Source of the DNA: Dysidea avara
Lineage: Eukaryota > Porifera > Demospongiae > Dictyoceratida > Dysideidae
Length of the DNA stretch: 64,000 nt
Reading direction: 5' to 3'
Assembly (NCBI RefSeq): GCF_963678975.1
Contig: NC_089273.1
Location: 33,666,973 to 33,730,972 of the forward strand
Positions 50,041 to 60,859 of the stretch are shown piece by piece; positions within the stretch are counted from its first letter, which is position 1, and each line of letters opens with the position of its first letter. The notes under the pieces are model-generated. The model did no database searches. It saw nothing but the letters and a program-made list of their open reading frames with translations, and was not told the origin of the DNA. Both the position numbers and the translations under genes were made by a program.

Positions 50041-50142
50041 TGTGCTGGCTATGCACTGTGGGTACATGCCCTATTGGTAGGTTGTCCCATTGATGATTGT
50101 ACTTGGTTGTATGTGCCTCAGGCATAGTAATAACAAGTATTT

Positions 50143-50385
50143 TTGTCAATTCAAAAATGAAGTAGGGACCTATGCAATAAAAAGTAGTGAAACAAGAGAT
50201 GAATGATGGTATTATAACATAGCTCGGTGGGAAAGTCCCTACTTTGGCATTGAACAAAATTATGGCTAATGTGCCAAAATAGGGACTTTCCCACTGAGCT
50301 ATGCTGTATTACCATTATTCATTTCTTGTTTCACTACTTTTTATTGCATAGATCCTTACTTCATTTTTAAATTGACAATTTTTAC
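50143..50385. mobile_element. Foldback MITE with about 105-bp arms
   Basis: Arms starting TTGTCAATT(C/T)AAAAATGAAG (50145 onward, and inverted to about 50385) around a loop of about 20 bp centred near 50261. Pairing is over 90 percent by eye, so the insertion is fairly recent. Follows directly on a SINE-like 3' end (50040-50130). Located in intron 3, about 0.8 kb before exon 4. Confidence 0.85.
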
Positions 50386-51181
50386 AATAATTTTATTAGT
50401 TTGTTTAGTGTTTTTTTTGTTGTAGCACAGCTAGTTATAGTGTAACTTGCGACTGTTCTATTAGAATCATACATGACTTTTGTATTAGAGTGACTGTTCT
50501 ATTAGAGTATCTTGAGTCAACCAAGGGGTATGCAGCTAGCTATAGGCCAATAAGGGGTGAAGTCATCTTGTTTATGGTTAAATAAATAGCTAGATTGTTA
50601 AAAGGTGTAGTCTCTGCACTCTATCGCTATTAGTCCACCTAGATCTTTATTTGATTGGGGTGGTCGCGAACGGTATCCCAATCACTAAGTTGCAGATATC
50701 TAGCTAGTATACCTCATATAGTAGTGCTGGGATTAAAGTGCTTATGAAATCCAGCTCTAAATAATTCTGTGGCGTCTATACTGTATTTCATGTTAGATGT
50801 ACTAATATTATTCCGTAAAAGTAATTTTTGTGGCATAAGATGTCTCCAGAATGATTTTTGAAGGCAGCATTTTAGGCGGCGCACGTAATTTTTTGGGGGA
50901 TCCCTACTTAAACAGTACTACCGTACTGTTTGATACTACTGTACTGTTTGATAATAATCTCAACGCAATAGCATATTTCACTTCTTCAAAACTTTTATCA
51001 GTTCCTTCTGGCTCCTTTTTTACTGGTGGATCTAAAGTAACTCATAAGGCTTCTTTAGTAGTTGGGGAAGTTTACTAAGGTGGTGTTTAGCTGAGTGTTC
51101 TATTAGGATTTTGGTAATAAACATATTGATCTCGGTAGTGGTTCATGACAAGTATGCTTTTAATTAAGGTTTTCTTCACAG

Positions 51182-53933
51182 GTTGGCGATAGAAGAGATT
51201 GCCAAGATTTTGACTCCTTATAACTTTGCTCTAATTTGTTCCTTATTTTACTCAAAACCTTGTTACACAGACTTTGTGGACAGCATCATTGAACAGTTGG
51301 CTATATTTCAATGCACTGATGTAATTTTAAATGAAAACTTTAGACTTGACATCTTCCTTGACTTACTTTATAAACAAAAGTTTTTCTCTATTGAGGAGTG
51401 CAAAAAAATTGAATGCTACATGACATTTAACATCATTAGCAAACAGGAAGCTTTCATTGATGTACTAAAAGCAAAGCCTGTTGATGGATACTATGACTTC
51501 CAAACATTTTTTGACTGTTTGAATAGAGATAGAACACTAAATGAACTTGAATTGAAAATAATTGAAAAGAAGCGTAGTCTCCAAAAGATCATCGTTGCAT
51601 ATCGTTTGGCATCCTGTAATAACCTTGGCTCATTACGTTCCAGTGGAAATCTTTGTCAACTAACTAAATCTCCTTCCAAATTTCCTGTCAAAGATTTGCT
51701 TTCCGATTTTGTTTCAGACCAAAAATGTGTTCTTGATCAGTACTACCGATACCTAAAGAATAGATATCTCTCACTTCCTGAAGTTTCATTACAAGGTTGG
51801 CATGACAGCAATATAAACACAAAGAAATTTACTGACATTACAATTGTCAAGTCTATACAGACGGGAGAGAAAGACCCACAGAGCACCAGTACAGTTGCAC
51901 TTTTGAACCGTGAAGTAGAATACAGCATTCATAAATGTAAATCATATGATGAAATTTTTAAATTTGATGACAACGAGAATGGCAAACTATTGATTTTGAT
52001 AGAAGGAAATGCTGGTACTGGTAAGACCACATTTGCTCAGATTGTTTGTAAGAAGTGGAGTTCTGGTGATATGCTTGGTGACTATTCTTTTGTTGTACTG
52101 ATTCGTTTACGTGATCAAAAGCCTGGAGCTATTAGTGAACCGAAAGATCTATTTATTAATGTTGGTAAAACAGCAATCGATATTCACACTGAGCTATCAT
52201 CACACCCTACAAAGAGGGTACTCTTTTGGTTAGAAGGATGGGATGAACTACACGATGGTTACAAAGTGCAATCTGTGTTCACACAGCTTCTCACTGGGGA
52301 AGTGTTTCCACAAGCTGTGGTTGTAGTATCAACAAGACCACTTGCTACTGCTAATTTAAACAGTCTTAAATTTGTACGGAAATTTAATTTGGTGGGTTTT
52401 GACAAATCACAAATCAAAAAGTGTGCTCACGATTACTTTTTTAACTACTATCATGATCATACTGACCTTGACTCAACGTTCTCAAAATTTATGGAGCAAT
52501 TAGAGAGTGTTCATGCTTTGGCACAATTAGCTGAAGTTCCATTGAACCTTGCAATCATACTGAAACTATTTGTTCACAATAAAATGTTACCTACTACGTT
52601 AACTAGCGTGTACACTAACATTGTGCTGGTAATTTTACAATACCATAAGAACAGAAATTATCTACACAGAAAAGCTATAACGAGTGTAGATGACGTTCAT
52701 ATACCACCTGATATGAAAATAATTTTGCGTGGTTTAGAAAAGCATGCCTATGATACTATTATAACACAAAGACCATTCACTTTTGAAGAGATTTCAGAAT
52801 ACATACCTGGTCCTTTAGATGAGAAAGAATTTGATGGTATGGGCTTTTTTCAAATAATAGAACAGAAATCAATGACAGGTGAATCAAATAGCTATCTTTA
52901 TCGTTACAAAGTTATTCAAGAATATCTTGCAGCAATTTACTTGACTAGACTAGAAACCGAAGATCAAAAGCAAGAGTTGGTAACTATATTTGGGGAAGCC
53001 AATTTTGAAATGGTTTGGATATTTTATGCTGGAATTACAGGAATGACTAGAATACCAATTCAATTTGTACTTCCAAGGTTGGTTTTGCCATCGCAGTCTA
53101 ATGTAAAACTACCTGTACATACACGTAGAGATGTGCTGGGAGCATGGATGCAATGTCACAATCATTTTATGGACATGACCAGAAACAATGAATTTAGTGT
53201 AGATTTTTTACTGACTCAGATGTTGTGTTGTTATGAGGCTAAAAACCCCAAAGCTTGTAAAATCATTGCAGATTATTACTACCCAATTAACATCTGTCGA
53301 ATTGAGATTCCACCTAACCGTGCTACGCCATACATGCTCTTGGCTGTTTCATACTTCATAGCACATTCCGGAAAGAAGTGGTCACTACGATGTGTTTCTG
53401 CCATACCATCTGGTGTTGAATTATTGTGTAAATATATCAATGATCCAAAACAGCCTGTTTTAAGTGATGACACAAGTGGCTTGTGGTCATGGTGTTTTGT
53501 AGTGAAGCCATCTGACATAGATGCTTACATTAAAGCCATCAAATCACAGCCGAATCTACAGTGGATACATTTGCTTAATGGAAGTCATTTAGGTGATGAT
53601 TACACAACAAAACTTTGTGAATGTTTAAAGATTGACTGTAATGTAATTAGGATAGTGCTAGAAAATTGTGGCATTGGAAGTATTGGGCTAAGATCTATTG
53701 CTTATTTGCTCAAGATCAACAGAAAAATTTTGCACCTTGATTTACGGAAAAACAGCTTTTCGTTAGATGATGTCATCAACTTTCTATTAATAATCAAAGA
53801 CAAAACACTCTTAGAGTACCTTCTTGTTGACAAGGAATACTCAAAGGATGCACAAGTTAGGACTATTTTACAAGATATCAACCTGAGGAGAAGACAGCAG
53901 GGACAACTTGAGATGAAAGTTGAAGATCGCTAA
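51182..53933 (+). CDS. Exon 4: CARD-like domains, NACHT NTPase, LRRs (NLR-type)
   Basis: Long terminal exon behind the acceptor GGTTTTCTTCACAG (ends 51181). The frame opens with TTG, not ATG, so it must be spliced to an upstream exon. It encodes 916 residues: the second half of a CARD (LAIEEIAKILTPYNFALICS), then a full CARD-like domain (FLDLLYKQKFFSIEECKKIE to FQTFFDCLNRD). The NACHT follows with Walker A GNAGTGKTT at 52005, Walker B VLFWLEGWDEL at 52218 and an arginine in VVVVSTRPLA (sensor-like). The NACHT-associated helical region has EVPLNLAIILKLF and LPTTLTSVYTNIVL. About three LRRs end the protein (QWIHLLNGSHLGDD, RIVLENCGIGSIGL, HLDLRKNSFSLDD), a much shorter tract than in vertebrate NLRs. 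The first Walker B acid is Glu where Asp is usual. Stop TAA at 53931; no AATAAA was seen in the next 200 bases. Confidence 0.9.
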
Positions 53934-54112
53934 TTAATATATTAAGTTTAAAAATTGACATGTGTGCCTGCCTAAATTGTTGTGTATTTTATGTGTGAAA
54001 TTTTAATACCTCAATTGTTGTGTATTTATTTTCTAAAGGTATATTATATTAACTATTAATTTGTTATCGGTGCACTAATGCATAGCATATAATGAAAAAC
54101 CTATATTTTGTA

Positions 54113-54315
54113 CAGCAGGACCTCCATTATCCAAATACCTGTGTACTAGTTCAATCACAAAAGTGTTCAGATGAGTGAATTAATGAAGCCCATTCATTAA
54201 TATACAGAGCTGTATCTAATACTCTAATAGAACATACACTACTGTAATAGAACATTCACCTGTTGACAAAATATTCTGATAGAACAGTCACCGTTGGATA
54301 GTCAAGGTCCTATTG
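54113..54315. mobile_element. pogo-like MITE, 3' of the NLR-type gene
   Basis: Ends CAGCAGGACCTCCATTATCC and the inverse of CAATAGGACCTTGACTATCC, between TA (54111-54112; 54316-54317). The form is that of Tigger/pogo MITEs. Its interior carries three copies of TCTAATAGAACA-type motifs (54213-54292). It starts 180 bp after the stop codon of the NLR-type gene and could overlap its 3' UTR. Confidence 0.78.
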
Positions 54316-54594
54316 TACTAAATTCAGTGTACATTGTATGTTGTCAAAACTATAATATATAGCTAATATCATATTGAAATCATAAGCTAAAAATTAATTA
54401 TGATCTTCAAGATCATAGCAATGACAAAAAGTAAAAGTCTTTTTGTCAATACTCTGTGTTTACCTTTTATGATTACACATGATAAAAACATATCATAAAA
54501 GAAGTTTAAGATTTGGAGGATTTGATTTTGTGCTGTCATTGCATTACAGAAATAGTCAACTGCATGTACAGTACATAGAAACTATGTACCCCAG

Positions 54595-55072
54595 CTGTGG
54601 CGGATCTAGAGGGGTTTCTGGGGTTTCGACAGAAACCCCCTTTTAAATTTAGCTCAGTGGCACATAAACATTGTTGCACTGACAATTTGTCATAGCAAAC
54701 AACTATATACCACTGTATTTCAGTAGCATGCATGCAGTTGCACTTAACTGACACCATTTATAGGTATTAAACCCTTCACTTTTCATCTCTCACTGCATTA
54801 AAAACGATCGAGATACTCTAATAGAGCAGTCATGTAACCAGTCTAATAGAGCAATCAAAGCTACAGATTGCAGTCACCATCTTCTCCCTATAGTTAGCAA
54901 TAGTGTTTGTTTAAAGCATTGGATTTATTGAAATTAGTAACTAAAAATAGCCTAAGATTCGACCTCAGAACTTCTAAAGTCTTAAAATTTTCTTGAGAAA
55001 TGTCATCAGATGCATTATTCAGCTATACCAACTTTCAGAAACCTCCTTTTAAAAATCCTAGATCCGCCACTG
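54595..55072. mobile_element. GGCGGATC-end MITE, second copy (5-bp TSD)
   Basis: Ends CTGTGGCGGATCTAGAGGGG and CCTAGATCCGCCACTG, flanked by CCCAG at 54590-54594 and 55073-55077. Subterminals pair as GGGTTTCTG/CAGAAACC and CCCTTTTAAA/TTTTAAAA. The middle carries GATCGAGATACTCTAATAGA and a second CTAATAGAGC motif (54806-54852), as in the copy at 29623-29965. Confidence 0.78.
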
Positions 55073-55579
55073 CCCAGCCTATATCTATACTATCAAGACA
55101 CACGATAGTGTGTCGTGCGGCACAAGTATCCGGCGCGCCACACCGTGAGTATATTGACAGGAAGGAAGAAAACCCGATCTTCACACCTTTGTAGCTCCGT
55201 GATCCTTCATCCGATTGGAACCAGTTTTGATGCAGAGGTGTCCGCCAGGTAGGCCACCCCACATACCAAAATTTAAGAAAATCGCCTTAGCCATTTCCTA
55301 GATATGAGTGCCCAAAAGTCCGTATTTATTTCTTGGTTGTTTTTCCTTCTTATTCTTCGTCTTTTCGTACACTTTGAAAAACTACTATAAAACACAAACG
55401 CGTATTCCGATCGCCTTGAAATTTGGCACACATAAAGGGAGTCCAACGACGAATCCTAGTATCACATTTGGTGCACATTTGGTGAATGGTTCAGAAGTTA
55501 CGATCGATTATTCACGTAAAACAAGATCGATTTGTTGTTACGCCTACAAGGTAAACCGCTTCATGGAATTAGTTGAAAA

Positions 55580-56262
55580 AAATTTTTTTTAAATCGTACA
55601 CGAACACATTAAACAGATACAAAATAAAATAAAAAAATAAAATAAACACATTAAACAGATGAGTCAAGCTGAACCTCTACCAGGCGCAGTTCAGCAGAGC
55701 TCCACATGTACATGTCTCATGGTTCTACTGCCCCGGATAGCCAAGATGGCATAACGGAGTAAAGAAAAAGAGATGGAACATCGCATTAGTGAAAGTGTCT
55801 TGATATAGGGTGTGCCATGTTTCTTAGAGAGTAAATCAGCTAACCGGCTATAGAATATAGTTGCCTCCCTACCAAGTCCACCAAATGTAGAAAAAACAAG
55901 AGGGGTAAATGAACCACACTCCACACTGCGAACCCTATCACCATATTCCCGCTTCTTCTCTAACTCGTGCCTTCGAAAAAGTGATGCGGGCTGAGTCTTA
56001 AGCTGGGTAGCTTGGTGCGTTGGGGTGAAAAACCCTTATATAAAAAAATGCACCCTGGCGTCTACCCCAAAATCCAGTCGCACGAACATCTGCACGGGCT
56101 TCATCATTACGAATGGCAGAAACAGGGGTAATGGTCTCTCCATTAAGAGGTAACAAAGGTGGTTCCACTGCAACATTATAACAGACCTCTTGTAACCATC
56201 CAGCTGTCAAGTCACGAAGTTCATTATGACGAATAAAGGTAAGGTCTCCATGGCGATTTTCC
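55580..56262 (-). pseudogene. Retroelement C-terminal fragment inserted in S-unit 3
   Basis: Minus-strand remnant with TFIRHNELRDLTAGWLQEVC, VAVEPPLLPLNGE, ARADVRATGFWGRRQGAFF and RVFHPNAPSY (56210-55998). After a frame change come RVRSVECGSFTPLVFSTFGG and RCSISFSLLRYAILAIRGSR (55930-55700). The 3' tail is A-rich (about 55600-55660) and the insert is flanked by ATTAGTTGAAAA near 55566-55578 and 56263-56275, a LINE-type target duplication. Same domain as 24395-24995. Confidence 0.78.
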
Positions 56263-56679
56263 ATTAGTTGAAAATCGGTTTGTGGATAGATTAAGCATTG
56301 TAGGAGTGACTTTTGGTGGTTCGAAACAATCGAAATTAAGATCATGGAGATATGACATGAAACCGAAGGTGTGTAACAATTGCGCGATCGAAATTCGTGA
56401 ATAAAAATACCAATAATTTTCACGCCTACCAGGCAAACCGCTTAGAGCAGTGAGCTAAAAATTGGTATGTAGCTGGAATAGTCATCGTAGAAAGTCCTTG
56501 CAGTAGTACAGAACAATCGGTTTACAAACCACTGACTTATGATTCCAAAGCCAACTCCACGTAGCAAATGCGAGATCGAGATACTCTAATAGAACAGTCA
56601 CCCTAATAGAGCATTCACCTAGTTCATGACTTACTCCATTATGGATTTCTATTACATTGCAAGTTATGCTGTAGGGAGT

Positions 56680-59500
56680 TCAGCAGCAACCAGTTAAAAT
56701 TTAAACAGTCCAGCTACAATCAAGTCACCTTGCAGAGAGTTCAGCTACAAAGAAGCCATCCTGTGGAGAGTTCAGCTACAAACAAATCACCCTGTAGAGA
56801 GTTCAGCTACGAAGAGATCACCTTGTAGAGAGTTCAGCTGCAATCGAATCACCATGTAGAGAATTCAGCTACAAACAAATAGCCCTGTAGATGGATCAGC
56901 CATAAGAAGTTACCTTGTAGAGAGTTCAGCTGCAATCGAATCACCATGTAGAGAATTCAGCTACAAACAAATAGCCCTGTAGATGGATCAGCCATAAGAA
57001 GTTACCTTGTAGAGAGTTCAGCTGCAATCGAATCACCATGTAGAGAATTCAGCTACAAACAAATAGCCCTGTAGATGGATCAGCCATAAGAAGTTACCTT
57101 GTAGAGAGTTCAGCTGCAATCGAATCACCATGTAGAGAATTCAGCTACAAACAAATAGCCCTGTAGATGGATCAGCCATAAGAAGTTACCTTGTAGAGAG
57201 TTCAGCTACAAAGAAATCATCATGTAGAGAGTTCAGCTGCAAACAAATCACCCTGTAGAGAGTTCAGCTACAAAAAGATCACTCTGTAGAGAGTTCAGCT
57301 AGAAGAAGTCACCTTGTAGAGAGTTCAACTACAAAGAAACTACCATGTAGAGAGTTTAGCTGCAAACAAATCACCTGTAGAGAGTTCAGCTAGAAACAAA
57401 TCATCCTGTAGAGAGATCAGCTAGAAGAGGTCACCTTGTAGAGAGTTCAGCTACAAAGAAACCATCATGTATAGAGTTCAGCTGCAAAAAATCACTCTGT
57501 AGAGAGTTCAGCTAAAAAAAGTCACCTTTGTAGAGAGTTTAGCTACAAAGAAACCGCCATGTAGAGAGTTCAGCCTCAACCAAATCACCGTGTAGAGAAT
57601 TCACCTATACAAACAAATCGCCCTGTAGAGAGATCAGCTAGAAGAGGTCACCTTGTAGAGAGTTCAGCTACAAAGAAATCATCATGTAGAGAGTTCAGCT
57701 GCAAACAAATCACCCTGTAGAGAGTTCAGCTACAAAAAGATCACTCTGTAGAGAGTTCAGCTAGAAGAAGTCACCTTGTAGAGAGTTCAACTACAAAGAA
57801 ACTACCATGTAGAGAGTTTAGCTGCAAACAAATCACCTGTAGAGAGTTCAGCTAGAAACAAATCATCCTGTAGAGAGATCAGCTAGAAGAGGTCACCTTG
57901 TAGAGAGTTCAGCTACAAAGAAACCATAATGTATAGAGTTCAGCTGCAAAAAATCACTCTGTAGAGAGTTCAGCTAAAAAAAGTCACCTTTGTAGAGAGT
58001 TTAGCTACAAAGAAACCGCCATGTAGAGAGTTCAGCCTCAACCAAATCACCGTGTAGAGAATTCACCTATACAAACAAATCGCCCTGTAGAGAGATCAGC
58101 TAGAAGAAGTTACCTTGTAGAAAGTTCAGCTACAAAGAAACCATCATGTAGAGAATTCATCTACAAAGAAACCACCATGTAGAGAGTTTAGCTGCAAACA
58201 AGTCACCTGTAGAGAGTTTAGCTAGAAACAAATCACCCTGTAGAGAGATCAGCTAGAAGAGGTCACCTTGTAGAAAGTTCAGTTACAAAGAAACCATCAC
58301 ATAAAGAGTTCAGCTGCAAACAAATCACCCTGTAGACGGATCAGCTAGAAGAAGTCACCTTGTAGAGAGTTCAGCTACAAAGAAACCATCATGTAGAGAG
58401 TTCAGCTACAAAGAAATTACTCCGTAGAGAGTTCAGCTAGAAGAAGTCACCTTGTAAAGAGTTCAGATACAAAGAAACCATCATGTAGAGAGTTCAGCTA
58501 TAAAGAAACCACCATGTAGAGTGTTTAACTGCAACAAATCACCAGTAGAGAGTTCAGCTAGAAACAAATCACCCTGTAGAGAGATCAGCTAGAAGAGGTC
58601 ACCTTGTAGAGAGTTCAACTACAAAGAAACCACCACATAAAGAGTTCAGCTGAAAATAAATCACTTGTTGAGAGTTCAGTTACAAACAAATTCTCCTGTA
58701 GAGGGATCAGCTAGAAGAAGTCACCTTGTAGAGAGTTCAGCTACAAAGAAACCATCATGTAGAGAGTTCGGCTGCAAACAGATCACCCTGTAGAGAGATC
58801 AGCTAGAAGAAGTTACCTTGTAGATAGTTCAGCTACAAACAATTCACCCTGTAGAAAGATCAGCTAGAAGAAGTTACCTTGTAGAGAGTTCAGCTACAAA
58901 GAAACCATCATGTAAAGAGTTCAGCTACAAAGAAACCATCATGTAGAGAGTTCAGCTATAAAGAAATCACCCTGTAGAGAGTTCAGCTATAAGTTACCTT
59001 GTAGAGAGTTAAGCTACAAAGAAACCATCATATAGAGAGTTTAGCTGCAAACAAATAACCTGTAGAGAGTTCAGCTAGAAACAAATAACCCTGTAGAGAG
59101 ATCAGCTGCAAACAAATCACCATGTAGAGAGTTCAGCTACAAAAAGATCACCCTGTAGAGAGTTCAGCTAGACGAAGTCACTTTGTAGAGAGTTCAGATA
59201 CAAAGAAACCATCATGCAGACTCTGAGAGTATAAGCTGCAAACAAATCACTCTGTAGAGAGTTCAGCTAGAAGAAATCATCTTGTAGAGAGTTCAGCTAC
59301 AAAGAAACCATCGTGTAGAGAGTTCAGCCACAAAGAAACTACCATGTATAGAGAGTTTAGCTGCAAACAAATCACCTGTAGAGAGTTCAGCTAGAAACAA
59401 ATCACCCTGTAGAGAGATCAGATAGAAGAGGTCACCTTGTAGATAGTTCAGCTACATTTCAAGTCACCCAATAGAGAGATCAGCTGCAAAATAATATCCT
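56680..59500. repeat. Satellite array of S-unit copy 3
   Basis: Reverse-strand version of the 30-31-bp monomers (TGTAGAGAGTTCAGCTACAA, TGTAGAGAGATCAGCTAGAA). From about 56908 to 57200 a 92-bp trimer (31+30+31) is repeated three to four times nearly without change. A block near 57226-57640 is repeated about 461 bp further on (57686-58100). Both show recent local duplication. Confidence 0.95.
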
Positions 59501-59702
59501 GTGGGGAATAATGGGCATGTAATAAATATATATATGTATATAATTTGTATAATTACTAATAAAATCAAAAATAATTGAAGTATTAAAAATCTTCTTTAAG
59601 TAGTTTTCTTCTTCCTGTGCTAAAGAAAAAAAACACATGGGTTAAAAAAGCCCCAAAGCCAGCCATAGGCCGGTTTTGCAATATACAAAGACAAAAACAA
59701 GT

Positions 59703-60033
59703 GATATCTAATCAAAAACAGCCAAGCTGTAAAAAAAGATGTGGCCCCCAAAAGGCCATGGTGAAAAAAGATGTAAAATCCAAGGTGGCGGCCAAGAAAT
59801 GGCTGTGATGGTAGGTTAATGGTAAAAATTTCAATAATGACAATTCAGGTGAATTCTGCGCCAAGACCAAGCGGTACCAAATTCACCTGAATTGTCGTTA
59901 TTAAAATTTTTACCATTAACCTACCGTCACAGCCATTTCTTGGCCGCCACCTTGGATTTCACATCTTTTTTCACCATGGCATTTTTGGGAGCCACACCGT
60001 TTTTTACAGTTTGGCTGTTTTTGATTAGATATC
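59703..60033. repeat. Long inverted repeat at the S-unit 5' end (copy 3)
   Basis: Palindrome of about 331 bp with outer bases GATATCTAATCAAAAACAGC and its inverse, around a centre with GCCAAGACCAAGCGG. Its last bases (ATC) are also the first bases of the next unit's terminal sequence ATCAAGACACAC, so the two units share their junction. Confidence 0.92.
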
Positions 60034-60859
60034 AAGACACACGGTAGTGTGTCGTGCGGCCCAAGAAGCCGGTGCGCAACACCCTTGAGTATATTTACAG
60101 GAAGAAAGAAAACGCAATTTTCGCACCGCCGTAGCTCTGTGCTACCTTGATGAAACAAGACTATTTTTGTCTGTGGACACTCCCTCCAACTGCAGTACTC
60201 CACATTCCAAATTTGAGCGAAATCGCTTCAAATGTTCCCGAGATATGCGACTTCAAAAATTGTCTTAGTTTCTTGGTTTTTTTTTTCTTCACTTACAAAA
60301 ACTGCTATAAAACGCGAACGCTTTATCCGATTGCCTTGACATTTGGCACACAGAAGGGGGCTATAAAGGCGCATCTCGGTACCAACTGAGGCTGGAATAC
60401 GATAAACACGCAAAGAGGTATGAGCGATTATTCACGAAAAATAACACCAATATGTTGTCACGCCTACAGGGTAAACAGGGTATGGGAAGAAGCTGAAAAT
60501 CGGTGGGTGAATAGGTTAACTATTGAACCTTAAACCTTTTGTGGTTTGAAATTAATCGAGCTAAAAACCAGGAAGATACAACGAAAAAACCAACAGTGTG
60601 TAGCAATTACGCAATCGAGGGTAGCTAATAAAAAAACGACTACTTGCCACGCCTACCAGATAAACCGCTTGGGGTAATGCTTTGAAAATCGCTGTACAGA
60701 TGGAGTAATCATCTTAGAAATGCTCTTCAATGGTGTAGAAGAATCAGACTTAAAGCCACGGAGTTATAACACAAAATCCAACTTGCGAGATCGAGATACT
60801 CTAATAGAGCAGTCATCCTAATAGAGCAGTCATCCTAATAGAGCAATCATCCAGAAGAG

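Larger units (their letters stand above)
31880..53933 (+). other. Gene model: four-exon CARD3-NACHT-LRR (NLR-type) gene
   Basis: Exons 31880-32231, 40889-40939, 43051-43237 and 51182-53933, introns of 8,657, 2,111 and 7,944 bp, all GT/AG. Phases agree at every junction: A+TG makes the Met codon, G+AT makes Asp, AG+G makes Arg. The joined CDS is 3,342 nt with no internal stop, predicting 1,113 residues. Predicted order: CARD-like 1 (about 1-100), basic/acidic linker with NKKRK then SESDSSDS (about 122-137), CARD-like 2 (about 150-238, split between exons 3 and 4), CARD-like 3 (about 240-330), NACHT (from about 455), helical region, short LRR tract (about 985-1075). Animal NLRs are cytosolic sensors that oligomerise through NACHT and signal through CARDs, and NOD2 has two CARDs. 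The exon linkage is inferred from phase and domain continuity, not from transcripts. Confidence 0.65.
55092..60030 (-). mobile_element. S-unit copy 3 (minus strand)
   Basis: Read on the minus strand: palindrome 60033-59703, GGCC hairpin spacer near 59650, satellite 59500-56680, CTCTAATAGA motif pair (56622-56578), body, then terminal hairpin 55114-55097 and the end at 55092. The body is split by a retroelement fragment at about 55580-56262. On its outer 3' side it starts 14 bp after the TSD of the MITE at 54595-55072. It is joined to the next unit without intervening sequence. Confidence 0.75.

Noticed and set aside
49825..50257. Several overlapping long ORFs on both strands rich in His, Thr, Ala, Cys or Val
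   Set aside because: Translation of an alternating CGCA/CA microsatellite; the same applies to 37493-37747 and 47427-47642.
50851..51078. Possible upstream coding exon just before exon 4
   Set aside because: The frame has no CARD-like pattern, carries repeated ACTGTTTGAT sequence, and lacks a donor in phase with 51182.
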